The position numbers were made by a program, and so were the translations under genes. From Monoplex corrugatus (Eukaryota; Mollusca; Gastropoda; Littorinimorpha; Ranellidae), in assembly GCA_030674185.1 (NCBI GenBank), contig CM060312.1, positions 28,553,335 through 28,617,334 on the forward strand: a DNA stretch of 64,000 nt. Direction: 5' to 3'. Positions 12,336 through 23,874 of the stretch are shown piece after piece. Below the pieces are notes generated by a model. It was not told the origin of the DNA, ran no database searches, and worked only from the letters and a program-made list of their open reading frames with translations. Every line of letters starts with the position of its first letter. The first letter of the stretch is position 1.

Positions 12336-12405
12336 TTAACCCTTTTACTCCCTCACCCTATCCATCAGCAATCTGTGGGTAATGTTTGGGAGTTAAAAGG
12401 GGTTA
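12336..12405. mobile_element. TTAA palindromic mini-element, degenerate
   Basis: Left arm TTAACCCTTTTACTCCCTC, right arm GGGAGTTAAAAGGGGTTA. A half-copy with CCACCAGCTTCCTGG lies just before it (about 12270-12310). Confidence 0.5.
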
Positions 12406-12510
12406 TCATGCCAAGCTGGGAGAGAAAGTGAGTGAAAGAAAGGATGAAGCCTGTCCATCCTCCTCCCATCCCGCCCAGACAGACAGGTGATGATGCGACA
12501 CATCACTTGT

Positions 12511-12637
12511 TCAGGAGGCTGCCACCTGTTCCATAGGACATTCACGCGCTATGTGTCCCATCTCCTTACAGTTGTAACACTGGGTATTCCTGTCCCCCTT
12601 GGGGCAGTCTCGTGCCAAGTGGTCCCTTTCCCCACAC
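12511..12637 (-). CDS. CNBP: CNBP coding exon 4 with stop
   Basis: Acceptor TGTTCCAG then GTGTGGGG completes knuckle 7 ([11 protein letters not shown]) and encodes knuckle 8 ([14 protein letters not shown]), then ends PMEQVAAS and TGA at 12513-12511. Confidence 0.95.
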
Positions 12638-15600
12638 CTGGAACAGGTAAAAAGTTCATTAGGGTCCCCATAATGAAAGAAGTGAAGCATTAATAACAGG
12701 GTACCCCAATCTTCCAAAGATGAAAATCAAGGACCTTACATGCACCTTCCTTGCAATTACATGGATCACATGCATGACCAAAATTAGGAGAGAAGAGTAG
12801 GAAAAATGAAGAGAAATAGAGACTGACCACTGATGAGAAAGATCCGCAGAGGACAACACATTAAGATTTGCATTCAACTGTCCATCCTCTGTTCTGGCAA
12901 ATTTCACTTCATTTTTCTTTGTCCCCACAAGTCATAATACACACATGTGTAGTTCATCCTCTCACACAGACATTGTTCTGCTGCAGTAGTCTTCTTTTGT
13001 TTTCATCAACTGGGGTGGGATGAGGTGGGGGCTGGGAGATAGTGAAAGAGGAGGAGGTGGTTTATTGTTATTGTTATTTTTGTTTAACTCAATCGAGCTG
13101 TGCCGAATACGGCTTACGTCACCTTTCACACTGCGTGGAGCTGTGCCATACGCAGGTTTACGTCAGAGTTTCAACTTTTTTGGTGGCCGTAATAAAGGAA
13201 TAAGGGAAGTAAATCATGCACAAGAGTGATCTTGGGTCTTTTATTTCACAGTTCCTTCCCTTAGACCATGTTGTGAGCTGTATTTTTTGCTTTAGTAGCA
13301 GTTTTTCGATGCTGTATGCGGTTCTTTGTTTTCGTTGACTGTCAAGATGGCGTCAAGAAGCACCCGCCGATTTGCACACAAATTCACTGTTCTTGATTAC
13401 ACCAAGTAAAATAGGAGATGGTGTTTGTTTTTGTACATAAACTGTATATTCTTGTGTAAATATTCCTGTGGATAATTGTTTTCATTGGTGAAAAAAAAAA
13501 ACATATGGTGTAAATATATGGACTCGGCAAGAGGATATTTGCCCCCTTATGGTCACCTGTTTCCTTCACCCCTTCTATCAAGATGAACAGAATACCAGTT
13601 TTGAGGCAAGTAATGTCTGTATGTGAACACTTCAATGTTTCCAAAACTGTTTTCCTTTTGTGAGTGACATTTTTTGTTGATTTTTAAAAAAATTTCAAAA
13701 ATCACCCAAAATACTGCGATTTCAGGGGTTGTCGCGGTGCGAAATGTTGCGGCTTGAATGAGTTAAAGCACAGACAACTACGTAAAGCCATATCAGGGTC
13801 ATAACTGTTTCAAAACATACACAATACTTCAACAGGGTAAAAAGGAAAAGAAAAAAAAAGTACAAATATCAATGCATTCATGCACATAATCTAAGGAGAT
13901 GCCCCTGGCGTTGATCACTCCGTCCAATTTATCACACAAGGGTACATATCAAAAAACATAGCTGAATACAAATTTAAACATACCCAAGGACACCAAGACA
14001 TGTAAAAATGGGCCTAAATTCTCTGAAATTGCTTCCGCATATCGTACTTCCCTAGAGCCAATAATGCACACAATACATATACCCATTTATCAATCCTAAG
14101 AGAAGGTATGTAAGACTCTATTAAATGTGTACAGGTGAATGGACCAGCAAGGAAGAAAGGACAGAAAGCAAAGGAACAAGGCAGAAACTAGCAATGCCAC
14201 GCGAACCGAAACGCGACGTCAAATTTGTGGTACAAAAAACTGGGGCCGGCCGCAAAATTGGGGGGGTCTTCAGTTCAATCAAGTATTACTGCCTCTTTAA
14301 TCAGTGTTTCATTCTTATTTTTTGTCTTATGTGAATTAGAAATGAATAAAGATTTGAATGATTGCCTTTTTATATACTTAGAGCGAAAATAGAATTAGTT
14401 ATTTGATGAGAAAGTCGAAAATCCGCGTTTCGAGCGCACTCGCGGCGAGGGTATGCGTTCAGAATCAAATTTTGTTCGGGGTGCTTCACTATTTCGGTCG
14501 GTACGGCTATATTTGTGAACCAATCACATTGTAATTTTGCAGCCAATGAGAATTAATGTAACAGAATGATATATCCCGACGAGAGCTATGTGTGCTAGTT
14601 TCGAACCGAGATCGACGCTTCCAAAGTTTTGCTTTTTTTCATCGGAAAAGTTTGCAAGTAAGTCGCCATTTTTGGAACTTCTTGTCGGCGGGATTCGATT
14701 TCACATGCTTTTTTCTATATGCAGGTGTAATATGAAATCAATTTGAAGTAAAATATGGCCATACGGCAACTTTTTACACGAGGATCTATACCAGATCAGT
14801 AGCAAAACAACGTCGCAATGTGCCGACGCCATAGGCCTACTGCGCGGAACAGAACAGTGTGCAAGTTTCAGCTCAGCAAGTTTCGCGTTGTCAGTCAAAG
14901 ACTAGCAACCAACAGATCAAGTTCTGTTTTATCTGTAACATTGTATTTTTCAAGAAAAGGACAACTGCGTTTGAACTCGATTCGGAGTTGTCAGCCGAAG
15001 CTAGGTTCATCAACCATTTCCTCCCCAAGGTCATGCTAATTTGCATGTCGCGGTGTAGATCTGCTCACCCCACGACGGGCGAGCCTACTACTAAAAATAC
15101 TATGTGCTCGACGTGCTTCGCCGAGCCGTGGAAAATGGGTTTGCCCAAACAGAGGGGTGCGCATACCTGCCTCCCCAACTCTCTCTCTCTCTAATAAATA
15201 AATGAATGAATAAATAGGTCTAAATAAAAAATTTTTCAAATCAACAAACAATTCTGTGCAAGTCATTGTACTCTCTCTCAGAGATCAAGAAATGAATCAA
15301 TAAATAAATAGGCCCCAATACATTTATATCCAAGTCATTGTTAACAGGCATGATCCTCTCTCTCTCTCTCTGAGACAACACACACACACACTAACAGTAA
15401 CACACACAGAGATTTAGAATGTCACAAAACAAAATCTTCTGTCATTGTTATAATATTCTTTATTTAGGTTTTGCAGCTGAATAGAAGGCTATGAGTTGTA
15501 TTATTTGTAAAGTAGGCCATCCATTAGCTTACATAGTTGTTTCAGTTTGTTGTCGGTATCTGAAAAGGATAGGCCTATTGTCATCAGTTTGTTTTAAAGG

Positions 15601-18600
15601 AAAGATTGCATCTTATTTAGTAGTAGCCTATTGTTATTGATTTGTATTAAAGGGCAAGATTACACTGGAAATACTTAGCAGGATTGCTCAGCTTTGGTAG
15701 ATTTTTACAAGTAATATGCTAAAAATTAAAGTCGCAAGTTTGGGCTTAATGTTAAAGTAATATTGATGTTTAGACTATGCATCATGGTTTCCTTTCCTTT
15801 CCAGTCTCTCAATGAATAGCATATATTATGCAGAGATTCATATATTTCTCTACTGCAGGAGTTAAGTGACCTATTCCTGAATGGCGAGTGGTCCCATATC
15901 CTTCCTGAAGTTTTCTTTGGACTCAGGCTGTGCTAAATGTTCAGGGACTTGACTCATCCACAGTCTACTGAATTTTTTTTCTCTAAACACTGATGTATAA
16001 AATAAAAATCAAATGTAATGTACAAAAATCTTGTCTGTAATGTTTTCCTTTGTGTGTATGTATGTGTATGTATGTGTATGTGTGTTATGTGTGTTTAGTT
16101 TTTAGAAGAATTTTGATCGGATGATATTTTTGGATAGACTGCAGCATAAAAGCATGCAGTAATTTTTAATATTTCAATTATTGAAGTGATTCCAGAAGTC
16201 ATTGATTCTCAGATTTCCTTTTATATGTACAGAAACTGATGAAATATTACAAATTATTCATAAGATACTGAAGTAGCGAGTCATGACTTTTTTGGTTTGA
16301 TTTGCAGTAGATAAGACACTTGAACGATGAGCAAAATGATTTTATATCTATCTCATGAAATGATTATTTATCCTTGTTTTGTTTCTAGCTTCATTTTTGT
16401 CTGTTATAAATACAATATGGGCAATTATTAATGAAAAACTGATAAAACATGCCAAATATCACGTTTCCTGTAATAAGACAAAAATGGCTCATCGCAGTTA
16501 CGATAATGGTTTCATTCAATTCGGCATACAAAAATACATCAATGATCAAAATTTCATGACATTTGATCCTGTCTGTCTCTCACAATTACAAAATGAATGT
16601 CATTTCCAGCAAAATCAGCATACCATGCCATTTGATGGGTTTGTTCTGTGACAGCTGTCCCACACATCTCTTCTTTGTCCCACTAAAACGTGGTACCAAA
16701 ATTTAAGAAATTTTTGACGCTTCAAATTGGAATATCTTGTGAACTATTGGTCCGATTTGAAAAACTTAAACTGCTTTTTACTCAGAACAACAATATCTTC
16801 AAAACCATATACATCTTTTAACTCAAAACCCAATTTCAATTTTTCATGCAGCATTGCTACAGAAACAAAGAGAGTGACAGGAAAGAGGAAATTTCTAGCA
16901 CAGAATTTCCAGGTGGGGATACTATTTATACTCAAAGAGCCCCCAACTTTCCACAGGGGATAGGAGGAGGTTAGGCACAGTTCGCAAAACACTATAGGCA
17001 CAGTCCACAGTTTGTAAAAGCAGACTGAAGATTAAAAAGCAGAACACACAATTATATGGACACAGCCATGGGCATGAGCTGCAGTCTAACTGGACAAGAT
17101 TTTTAACTCTCCTTGCAGCTTCAGATGTTCAGCCGACAAACAAGTTGCTTCTTCTTGTTCTAACTGGTTGACAGACGCAGTCTTTGATCTCTCCACCAAA
17201 GTAAAGCTGCGCTGTTCCTGTGTCTTGATTGTAAGACTATCAGCTTCTACAAGCAGTTGTTTGTAACTCTTTTCAGTAACTTTCAGATTTCCTTTCTTCT
17301 TCTTTTTGTGTGTGCACATTTTCAATTCCCTTTTCCTTTTCTTCTATGTCAGCATTTCCGTTGCTGTGACTTTCGTTCTTCAATGTACCTGTTGTGCCGT
17401 CCACAAACACTACCAGTAGACACCTACAGTTTCATGCTCATTTCCACCTGCACAACTCCCCCAACATCTTAGATATGATCCGGAACAACACACCTGTCTA
17501 CCAGGGCACACAGTTCTGCTCATGTTGCCAGTCACCATGTCCTTGTAGGAACATCCTCTTTCAACGCTTGCTTGACTATGCGAATGGAGGAAGAACTTTT
17601 CTCATCACTATCTTAAGATTCCCAAATCTTTCTCGGCCAGCCAGAATATTATGGATCCAGTGATCCAATTCTGATTTGAAGGGTCAAACTCAGAGTGGGA
17701 AGACTGGTCCAGCAAGGCTTGATGTTCTTTCAAAGCATCATCTGCCATATGTTGCAGTTTGCTGTCATCAACAAGGGACTTTCACAGGTGTCTTTTTTTT
17801 CTGGAGTCTCTGTCTCTCATTTGCTGAGCAAGTTCCTGACCATGGAGTACTTCAGTGGGATCTTCTCCAGCAAATAATTCGACACAAATGACTGGAAAAT
17901 TCCTGAAGCCATTTTGAAACTCAAGTGACCATTTGATGACTGACAGATTTGATTTTCTGAGTTTCATGTAGAAGGCTCTTTGTTTGAAAGCCCAGTTTTG
18001 GCGGTGAAAGAGTTAAAAGACTTCTAATCATGGAATGCATAAGGCAGCAGTGGCTTATCTGACTGATGTACTTTTTCAGGAATGGCTCGATGTCTCTGGC
18101 TAAAACTGCAAAAGATGAATGGCAAGCAAGAAGGATGCTCAGAACTCCTTCCTTCACAGTTTGGAAACTTGCTATCAGGGAGCAACTTGGAAACACTTAC
18201 TGTCATGGAGCAAAATACAACTCCATGCATTTTCAAACCAGTCAATGAATGAAGTGGCTCGAAATCGACTATTTCCACTACAGGAGTTAACTCTCAATTC
18301 ATCTGAATATGTCAATACTGTCTGCAGGTTTGCAAATGATCAACCTTCAAAATGAAATCATGACAAGACCGCTTGAAATCAATAGAAACTTTCTTCATGA
18401 TAGATTTTTTCCTGAAAACAAGAACCTACAAGCATTCTGAGTGCTGAATAAAGACCGGAGTTATAATACAAGGACCTGTGGTTAAATCCAAGGACCTATT
18501 AAGGCCTTGTGCACTTCCACCTCAAATCCCATAAGTATAAGCACATACAAGGACTGTGCGAACCCTGAATAACACAAGGGAAAGAAAAGGATCTCTTAGG

Positions 18601-21600
18601 TAATGATTCGCATACCCTGTCTTTAAGACTGTTTTGAAGAATAATTCCCATCCTCAAATGCAAAAGAAAGGAAAGGATCTTTTAATAAATCTCATACCCT
18701 CTGTCTCTAAAATTGTTTCGAAGAATAACTCATCCCCTCTAACTCACCTGTAACAGCTGCGGTTGGTCTCCTGGCAAGCACGAGAAAGATGGCCGCTGCT
18801 GCCACAGTTGTAGCACCGACGGTCATCACTACGCTGGTCCATGTCAGGACAATCTTTGGCCAGATGACCCGTCTCTCCACAGCGGAAGCAGGGTCGTGAA
18901 CTGACCTCAGGACAATCTCGCTGAACATGGCCTGTCATATTGCAGTTGTAGCAAGCCCCTGTCAAGTCAGAAAGTCAAATGAATAACTTACATGTCCTTG
19001 AAACTTTCACTGTTTCAGTTTTCTGAAGACAACTTCACAGTGCTTGAAAAATTCCAAATACGCTGACATCACAGAAGCCATGTCATGGAAAAGATTCCGA
19101 AATAATCATGCCATAAGCATTGCATAAACTCTGTGCAATAGTTGTAAAACTGCAAGCAGAAATTCAAATCAAAATAATAACTAAACAGATGTCTTGCCAT
19201 AATGCTGAAACTTCAATCTTCATTTATCAAAACATACACAACGATGCAACAGAGGTAAAATTTCAACAAGAAATGGTTCAAGAAAAAACACAAAAAAAAA
19301 TCAGAACACATATCTAATACAACCAGACAAGATGGTGCAAATTTTGAGCCAACTGTCGGCCTTTGTCAAGCGTAAGAACCACAAACAACAAATACAAAAA
19401 TTGTTGTATTTGTGTTTAATTGTGATTTTACCCTTAACAAAGGCCAGTTGGCCGAAAATTTGCACCCATCTTGCCTGGTTGTATTAAACACCTGTTCTGA
19501 ATCTTTTTTTTTATTTCAGTGTTTTTTTCCGATTTCCTGTTTGCTTAAACGCAGGCAGTCACACCTGTTTTGGATAACAAATGGTTCAGTTGGTAAAATT
19601 GTGGACACGTGGTCTGATACCTCTAGTTTAATCCCAGCCTGCAATTTAAAAGCTGGCACACCCTCAGTCCACTTGAAGACTAAAATAATTCTGGTAATAT
19701 TTGCATTTCCTGATTCCAATTCCCCATCTTACCCATTCCATTTGAAGACCTTGCCAACACAGAGCAGTAGCATTTTTAATAGGGAATTGTCCATTCCAAG
19801 CACAATAACCCTCCTAGAACAAAATGAAAAAAGGAAACAAACGAGTGCATGTTTCTGATGACATATTTAGAAAATCTACATATATTTTCAACTACATAGG
19901 CTACCAATGAAAATACCTAACCCTTTTCTATTGTTGAACCAAGAATACATACCTGAATCAAATTTGCTGTGTCAGTGGTCAAAAGTTAACTTCTAGTTTT
20001 TATTATGTATTTAACACAATTAATCTTTACAATTTCATGCGCTGCTCAAATTTAAAAGAATGATCTACAGAATATGGTAGAACACCCCACCAGGTACATA
20101 TTTTTGTTTTCGTTGTTGTCTCTCCCCAACCCAGCCAACCTCACTACACAAGTTTAACTCCTTAGATGCCCCTGGTGTCGACCACTCCGTCCAATTTATC
20201 GCACAAAGGATTTAAAAAACATACCTGAATACAAATTTAAACATAACTAAGGACACTATAATATACAAACAGGCCCAAATTACCTACAATTGTTTCCGCA
20301 TATCTCATATCCCTAAAATGCACATGTACCCAATTATCAATCCTAAAAGAAAATACTGAAGACTTCATCGAAAACATACAGGTGAATGGGCCAGCAAGGC
20401 AGAAAATGAGAGGAAGAAATGACAGAAAGCAAAGGAGGAAGAAAGAAACAAAGAGAGTGACAGAAAAGAAGAAATTTCTAGAACAAAAGTTCCAGAAGTG
20501 GGGATACTATTTAGACTGAAAGCGCCCCCAGCATCCCCTCAGGGGGAAACCACCTGCCCGATATGATGCAGTGTTAGAGATTCTACCACCACCCTCCCTT
20601 TAGGGTAAACAGACAACCCTTGACTTCAGGTGCACATACTCACCAGAATCAATCTCCTTGTCGCACTCCTTGGCAATATGTCCCAGTTGATTGCACTTGT
20701 AGCAGCGATCCACATCCATCTTACACTCGCGGGCATAGTGCCCCACACGGTTACACTTGTAACATTTCTCTGTACATGCAACACAGCATTCAACCATGTG
20801 AAAAATCATAATAAGAACTGCTTCTTTGCTGCACAAAATGCAACACTCAGTCATGCACTTTGTGAACATAGCTCAAGTCAAATGATCATTTCAGTACCTT
20901 AAATAAACAATTTATGTTACTATGAAACACTTCTCTCAAAAAGTTATACAAAATACAATATTCAATCATGTATTTGATAGATGCATCCAAAGTAAAAAAC
21001 AAAAACAAACCAAAAAAACCTTAAATCTACAATTTATATCTTTTAACCTACTTTTCACTTCAACTCCAACCAGCAAAACAACTTCTTTCACATTCCAAGC
21101 AATTTTTGGAGTCTCAGGTCTGTGTATGTATCTTAATTGACCCAAACTGAACTGACTTTATGTTGCTGTACAGTCTGCATAGCCTGTCAGGTGGGTTTAA
21201 CATAGTTTACAGGATATCTAACAACATGCATAAAAGGTTCAGTCATTTCTGGTCAGCCATATATTAAACTGGGAAATCCAAAAAAATCTGTACCTGTTAC
21301 CATCCAGGCAGCAACCAAGAAGGCTCCAACCTACACTTTCTAATTGGAAGTCCAGAGTACTGCCTATCATTCCCATCTAACAAAGCAAAACATTATCTTG
21401 TAGTTTTGCTAAAGCTGGGCCTCAAATGGGCAGGAAATGCAGGTGCCAGGTCAGCAGTCTACCATCCTCTAACCTCTGCCTTCTGACTCAAAGGGTATGA
21501 CAATCACAGCCATTCTGACATGCTTTTCAACTTGAAAGTGATGGGTATAGGAGTGTGCATGTGAATGTGACCAAGTGAGTGAGTGAAGAAACTTGAGATT

Positions 21601-23874
21601 TTTTTAGTAGCATGCATTCTTCTTGATGAAACAATTCCTCCTGCATCTGATCATGCTCTTTCTTTTTGTCTACTTTGCCTGACATAAATAATTCTTTCTG
21701 TTGCATTTTTATTTTCTGTTGTCTTAATACATTTATTAGCCATAGATAGAAGCTGGCTTAAATGCCAGTACCTAGAGTTGGAATCCACCAAACAACTATT
21801 TTGGTAGCACAAATTTTCACCAGTCTGTCCTTTCATCCCTCCTCTCCTCCCCCTGCTGACAGTTATTATGCTCAACAGCACTCCTACTTAACCCTCATTA
21901 TTTTTCACTTCCCAACTGCCGTTGTATTAAGTTAAAATGCTCCTGACATTCAATAATTTTGTCCCAAGTCTTTTTCGTTACTTTTTTAAGAGTCCTATGA
22001 TTTTTCTCCAATATATTATATAAATGCACATCATTTTGCCAAATCTGTGTAGGTGATATGTTCCTGCACAATCTGCATACTCATCTTTGTGGTCATGCAC
22101 ACCGGATGTCTTTGAATATTTCATAATCCACTTGACATTGACATGACTTACAGGATTTTTAGTGTACATATGTTCTGCATGCATATAAACACGAGAGGTT
22201 TAGGCCCTAACAATTCTGCACACATGCTGAACAGAGAAATCAGATAAATCTTCACATTTATCCAACAGGCAGGAGATACCAAGGCAGGATCAAACCCAGA
22301 CCTTCTGACTGAAACATGGCATCTTACCCACCTGACTACGATGTTCCTGTCTTTGTTTCTAACATGTAATCAGTACTCACCTTTTGTCAAAGTTTCCACA
22401 TTTCTCCATTTTTCCATCCAAACCACAACATGACCATGCATGCAGACAAAATCAAACAATGGCATGATGATGTGGAACTGAAATGAGACAGGCATGGATG
22501 CACACTCCACACATGAACAGAAGGGTGGGCATGTGGTAAAAGGGAAGCAAAACTAAATCTGAACTATTTATGTAAAACTGAATACAAATAAAAAAAAAAA
22601 GAAACAAAGAACTTGACCGTCAACACAAAGAGCTTGTCTAAAGGGAAAACGAAAACTTTTTTGTTTGTTTACAAAAGTGCCAGATGGGGATACATGAAAA
22701 CATTTCAGGTGTTACTGTCACCATCATCTATTACTTGTTTCACTCAATGGCTCTTCTGAGTCGACGCAAAGAAGTTCTAGAAATCAAACTCAATATCTTC
22801 AACAAGTTCTAGAAATCAAACTCAATATCTTCCAAGTGCAAATGGCAGCCAACAAAGCAACATAACTTGATACATCGGTCATCATTTACAACAGCTCTGT
22901 ACTGATTTTATCTGATTTTGTTTATAACACTTATGCTACTAATTATCAGGCTTAGTCCAACGGAACATTAATAAACAGTTGTGCCAGTGTTATTTTCAGA
23001 CAACAGGCTTAGTCTGAAAGGTCACTTATAAGTAATTTTGCCAATGCTTTTTTCAGGTTTCCCTTTTCTGTACCTATACAACCGTTTCCAACTAATCCAA
23101 CTCTTGCCCACACGTAGCAAGAGCAATCTTGATCTGTACATTTTTTTGTCCAAATTAACCAGGAGTGCAATAAGCTATGCAAAACAAAAAATCCTGGTGG
23201 GCAATAAAACTATACAAAATAAATGAATGCAAATGTTTCCTTGAGCTAATCATGTACAAAAAAAAAGCAAAACCCTATTTCCATTTGAAAATTGAGACAA
23301 CTAATGAAGTATTCAACTTTTTTTTTTACAGTCAAACAATGTGTCACCAGAAACAGTCCATCTTACTACTAATACTAGGTTTTGAAACAGCAACTACCAT
23401 CAATTAAAACAATAATAATAATTTTCAAATAAAGATTTCATGAATTTAAATACAGATGAAACGACAGCAAGTTACATGTGTTGATGAATCTGAGCTTACT
23501 TTTAACACATTTGGAAATTTAGAAAATCAAATCCATGTAGGATTAGAACACAGAACATGAACATTTCAGAAGAACGATATCAAAAGCTTCAACACAATGT
23601 TCTGAAACAATTTTCTTAAAAAGTAAAAAACTCAAAGCACAAAGCCACAACACCTGGGGGATCCAAGAATAAGCTGCACCACGTAACAAGACCACAGGGT
23701 CAGTAAATGGGAAAGGTGAATAATGGAGGTTGCAAACATGCCTGCCTCACCTCCGCCACGGGATCTGAAGTCCCGATCTACCCGGCCACCCCTCTCACCT
23801 CCTGACCCCCGGGATCGGCACTCGCGGGCAAAATGCCCAGGTTTGCCGCACTTGTAGCAACTGTCAGAACTCAT
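12511..23874 (-). CDS. CNBP: CNBP, CCHC-type zinc finger nucleic acid binding protein (spliced, 4 coding exons)
   Basis: Joined exons 23874-23751, 20769-20644, 18958-18748 and 12637-12511 give 588 coding bases, 195 residues plus stop. Eight zinc knuckles of the form C-x2-C-x4-H-x4-C begin at residues 6, 44, 64, 86, 107, 132, 152 and 174; vertebrate CNBP has seven. An RG-rich linker (residues 20-41) sits between knuckles 1 and 2 as in the family. CNBP binds single-stranded G-rich DNA and RNA, promotes translation and acts in cytoplasm and nucleus. All splice sites are GT-AG with matching phases 1, 1 and 2. The start is the ATG at 23874, giving [10 protein letters not shown]; an upstream in-frame TTG is not needed. 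Knuckle 7 is split by the last intron. A retroviral gag origin is excluded by the multi-exon structure and knuckle number. Confidence 0.95.
12638..13059 (-). other. CNBP intron 3 (5' of the R1 insertion complex)
   Basis: Start of the 6.1-kb last intron in plus-strand order. No repeats of note and no conserved frame seen. Confidence 0.6.
13084..13766 (+). mobile_element. piggyBac-like MITE
   Basis: TTAA at 13084-13087 and 13763-13766. Left end TTAACTCAATCGAGCTG against reverse-complement right end TTAACTCATTCAAGCCG: 14 of 17 bases agree. A short ATG frame at 13347 reads [20 protein letters not shown] then stop, plausibly a remnant of a transposase N-terminus. The insertion lies in the TTAA of an R1 repeat. 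Confidence 0.75.
14189..16859 (+). mobile_element. 2.7-kb DNA transposon with 9-bp TIRs and 7-bp target duplication
   Basis: Begins TAGCAATGC and ends GCATTGCTA, a perfect 9-bp inverted repeat, flanked by direct CAGAAAC (14182-14188, 16860-16866) inside an R1 repeat. The left part looks like a promoter and spliced leader: two CCAAT boxes near 14520 and 14543, a strong donor CAA|GTAAGT at 14658, and an acceptor CTATATGCAG near 14723. Two short frames (14859-15194 with [13 protein letters not shown]; 16379-16651 behind acceptor TTTGTTTCTAG) may be exon remnants. No transposase core is visible, so the superfamily is open; hAT, P and Dada-type all fit partly. Confidence 0.7.
17086..18290 (-). pseudogene. 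Decayed transposase-like ORF remnant
   Basis: Minus-strand fragments in several frames, in N-to-C order: [15 protein letters not shown] and [12 protein letters not shown] (about 18020-18130); then [18 protein letters not shown] (around 17560), matching the ERGFS-type motif of hAT-related C-termini; then a lysine/glutamate-rich helical tail (17086-17325) with [15 protein letters not shown]. This order resembles a repeated transposase-like protein family common in molluscan and cnidarian genomes. Stops and frameshifts are frequent. The family name is from memory of motifs only. Confidence 0.5.
18748..18958 (-). CDS. CNBP: CNBP coding exon 3
   Basis: Acceptor TTGACAG then GGGCTTGC; encodes knuckles 4 ([14 protein letters not shown]), 5 ([14 protein letters not shown]), 6 ([14 protein letters not shown]) and the first cysteine of knuckle 7. 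Donor TACAG|GTGAGT, phase 2. Confidence 0.95.
19293..19512. mobile_element. Foldback (inverted-dimer) element, compact copy
   Basis: Left arm contains TAATACAACCAGACAAGATG and CCTTTGTCAAGCGTAA; right arm contains the reverse complements, CATCTTGCCTGGTTGTATTA and CCCTTAACAAAGGCCAGTTG. The arms run about 95 bp around a loop at about 19391-19411. Homologous arms occur at 26331, 47429 and 52476. Confidence 0.8.
19540..19660 (+). repeat. tRNA-like repeat adjoining foldback element
   Basis: GTTTGCTTAAACGCAGGCAG and TGTTTTGGATAACAAA are shared with 53070-53115. TGGTTCAGTTGGTAAAATTG and TAGTTTAATCCC look like degenerate pol III A and B boxes, so this may be a SINE head. No intact tRNA cloverleaf. 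Confidence 0.4.
20160..20550 (+). repeat. Dispersed repeat R1, partial copy
   Basis: Starts ATGCCCCTGGTGTCGACCAC and ends GCATCCCCTCAGGGGG; missing the first ~130 bases of the family. Confidence 0.8.
20644..20769 (-). CDS. CNBP: CNBP coding exon 2
   Basis: Acceptor TGTACAG then AGAAATG; encodes knuckles 2 ([14 protein letters not shown]) and 3 ([14 protein letters not shown]). Donor TCTG|GTGAGT. 126 bases, phase 1 in and 1 out, so it could be skipped without a frameshift. Confidence 0.95.
21160..21375 (-). mobile_element. SINE family C, degenerate copy
   Basis: Shares GTACAGTCTGCATA, TTTACAGGATAT and the tRNA-like end CTTTCTAATTGGAAGTCC with the better copies at 22020 and 31215. Confidence 0.5.
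22020..22350 (-). mobile_element. SINE family C
   Basis: On the minus strand the element starts with a tRNA-like head (GAAGGTCTGGGTTTGATCC resembles a B box) followed by a body with ATGCATGCAGAACATATG and GACTTACAGG-type blocks shared with 31215-31505 and 56345-56570. Confidence 0.65.
23751..23874 (-). CDS. CNBP: CNBP coding exon 1
   Basis: Encodes the start, knuckle 1 ([14 protein letters not shown]) and the RG linker with the pieces ERGGR and RSRGG. The donor is GGAG|GTGAGG, leaving phase 1. The 5' UTR part of the exon probably begins at 23928, after the acceptor TGTTGCAG with a pyrimidine-rich lead. Confidence 0.92.

Larger units (their letters stand above)
6494..12510 (-). other. Candidate CNBP 3' UTR / downstream flank
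   Basis: No coding exon is recognised on either strand. Holds a TATGCTCCAG minisatellite (7608-8015), a G-run (8829), GA microsatellite (about 9575-9620), TTAA palindromes (9191-9273, 12336-12405) and a piggyBac-like element (10146-10869). Short open frames here lack motifs, other than the acidic one inside the piggyBac-like element. Confidence 0.35.
13060..16970 (+). repeat. R1 copy interrupted by two DNA transposons
   Basis: Pieces of one R1 repeat lie at about 13060-13083, 13767-14188 and 16867-16970. Gap 1 is a TTAA-bounded element placed exactly at the TTAA that R1 carries (GTTGTTTAAAGCCC in the copy at 62545). Gap 2 is a 2.67-kb element that splits R1 at CAGAAAC, which is duplicated on both sides. 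Order and orientation match uninterrupted R1 copies. Confidence 0.8.
18959..20643 (-). other. CNBP intron 2
   Basis: 1.69 kb between coding exons 2 and 3 on the minus strand. Contains an inverted-repeat element (19293-19512) and a partial R1 copy (20160-20550). No other coding signal. Confidence 0.85.
20770..23750 (-). other. CNBP intron 1 between coding exons 1 and 2
   Basis: 2.98 kb. Contains SINE family C copies (21160-21375, 22020-22350) and a 30-bp direct duplication of GTTCTAGAAATCAAACTCAA near 22767-22826. No additional exon recognised. Confidence 0.85.

Noticed and set aside
14859..15194. Host gene exon on the plus strand with a CxxC motif
   Set aside because: It falls inside the TIR-bounded 14189-16859 insertion, so a transposon origin is more likely.
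12511..23874. CCHC knuckles as retroviral-type gag nucleocapsid
   Set aside because: Eight knuckles over four exons with matching splice phases fit cellular CNBP; no protease or RT follows.
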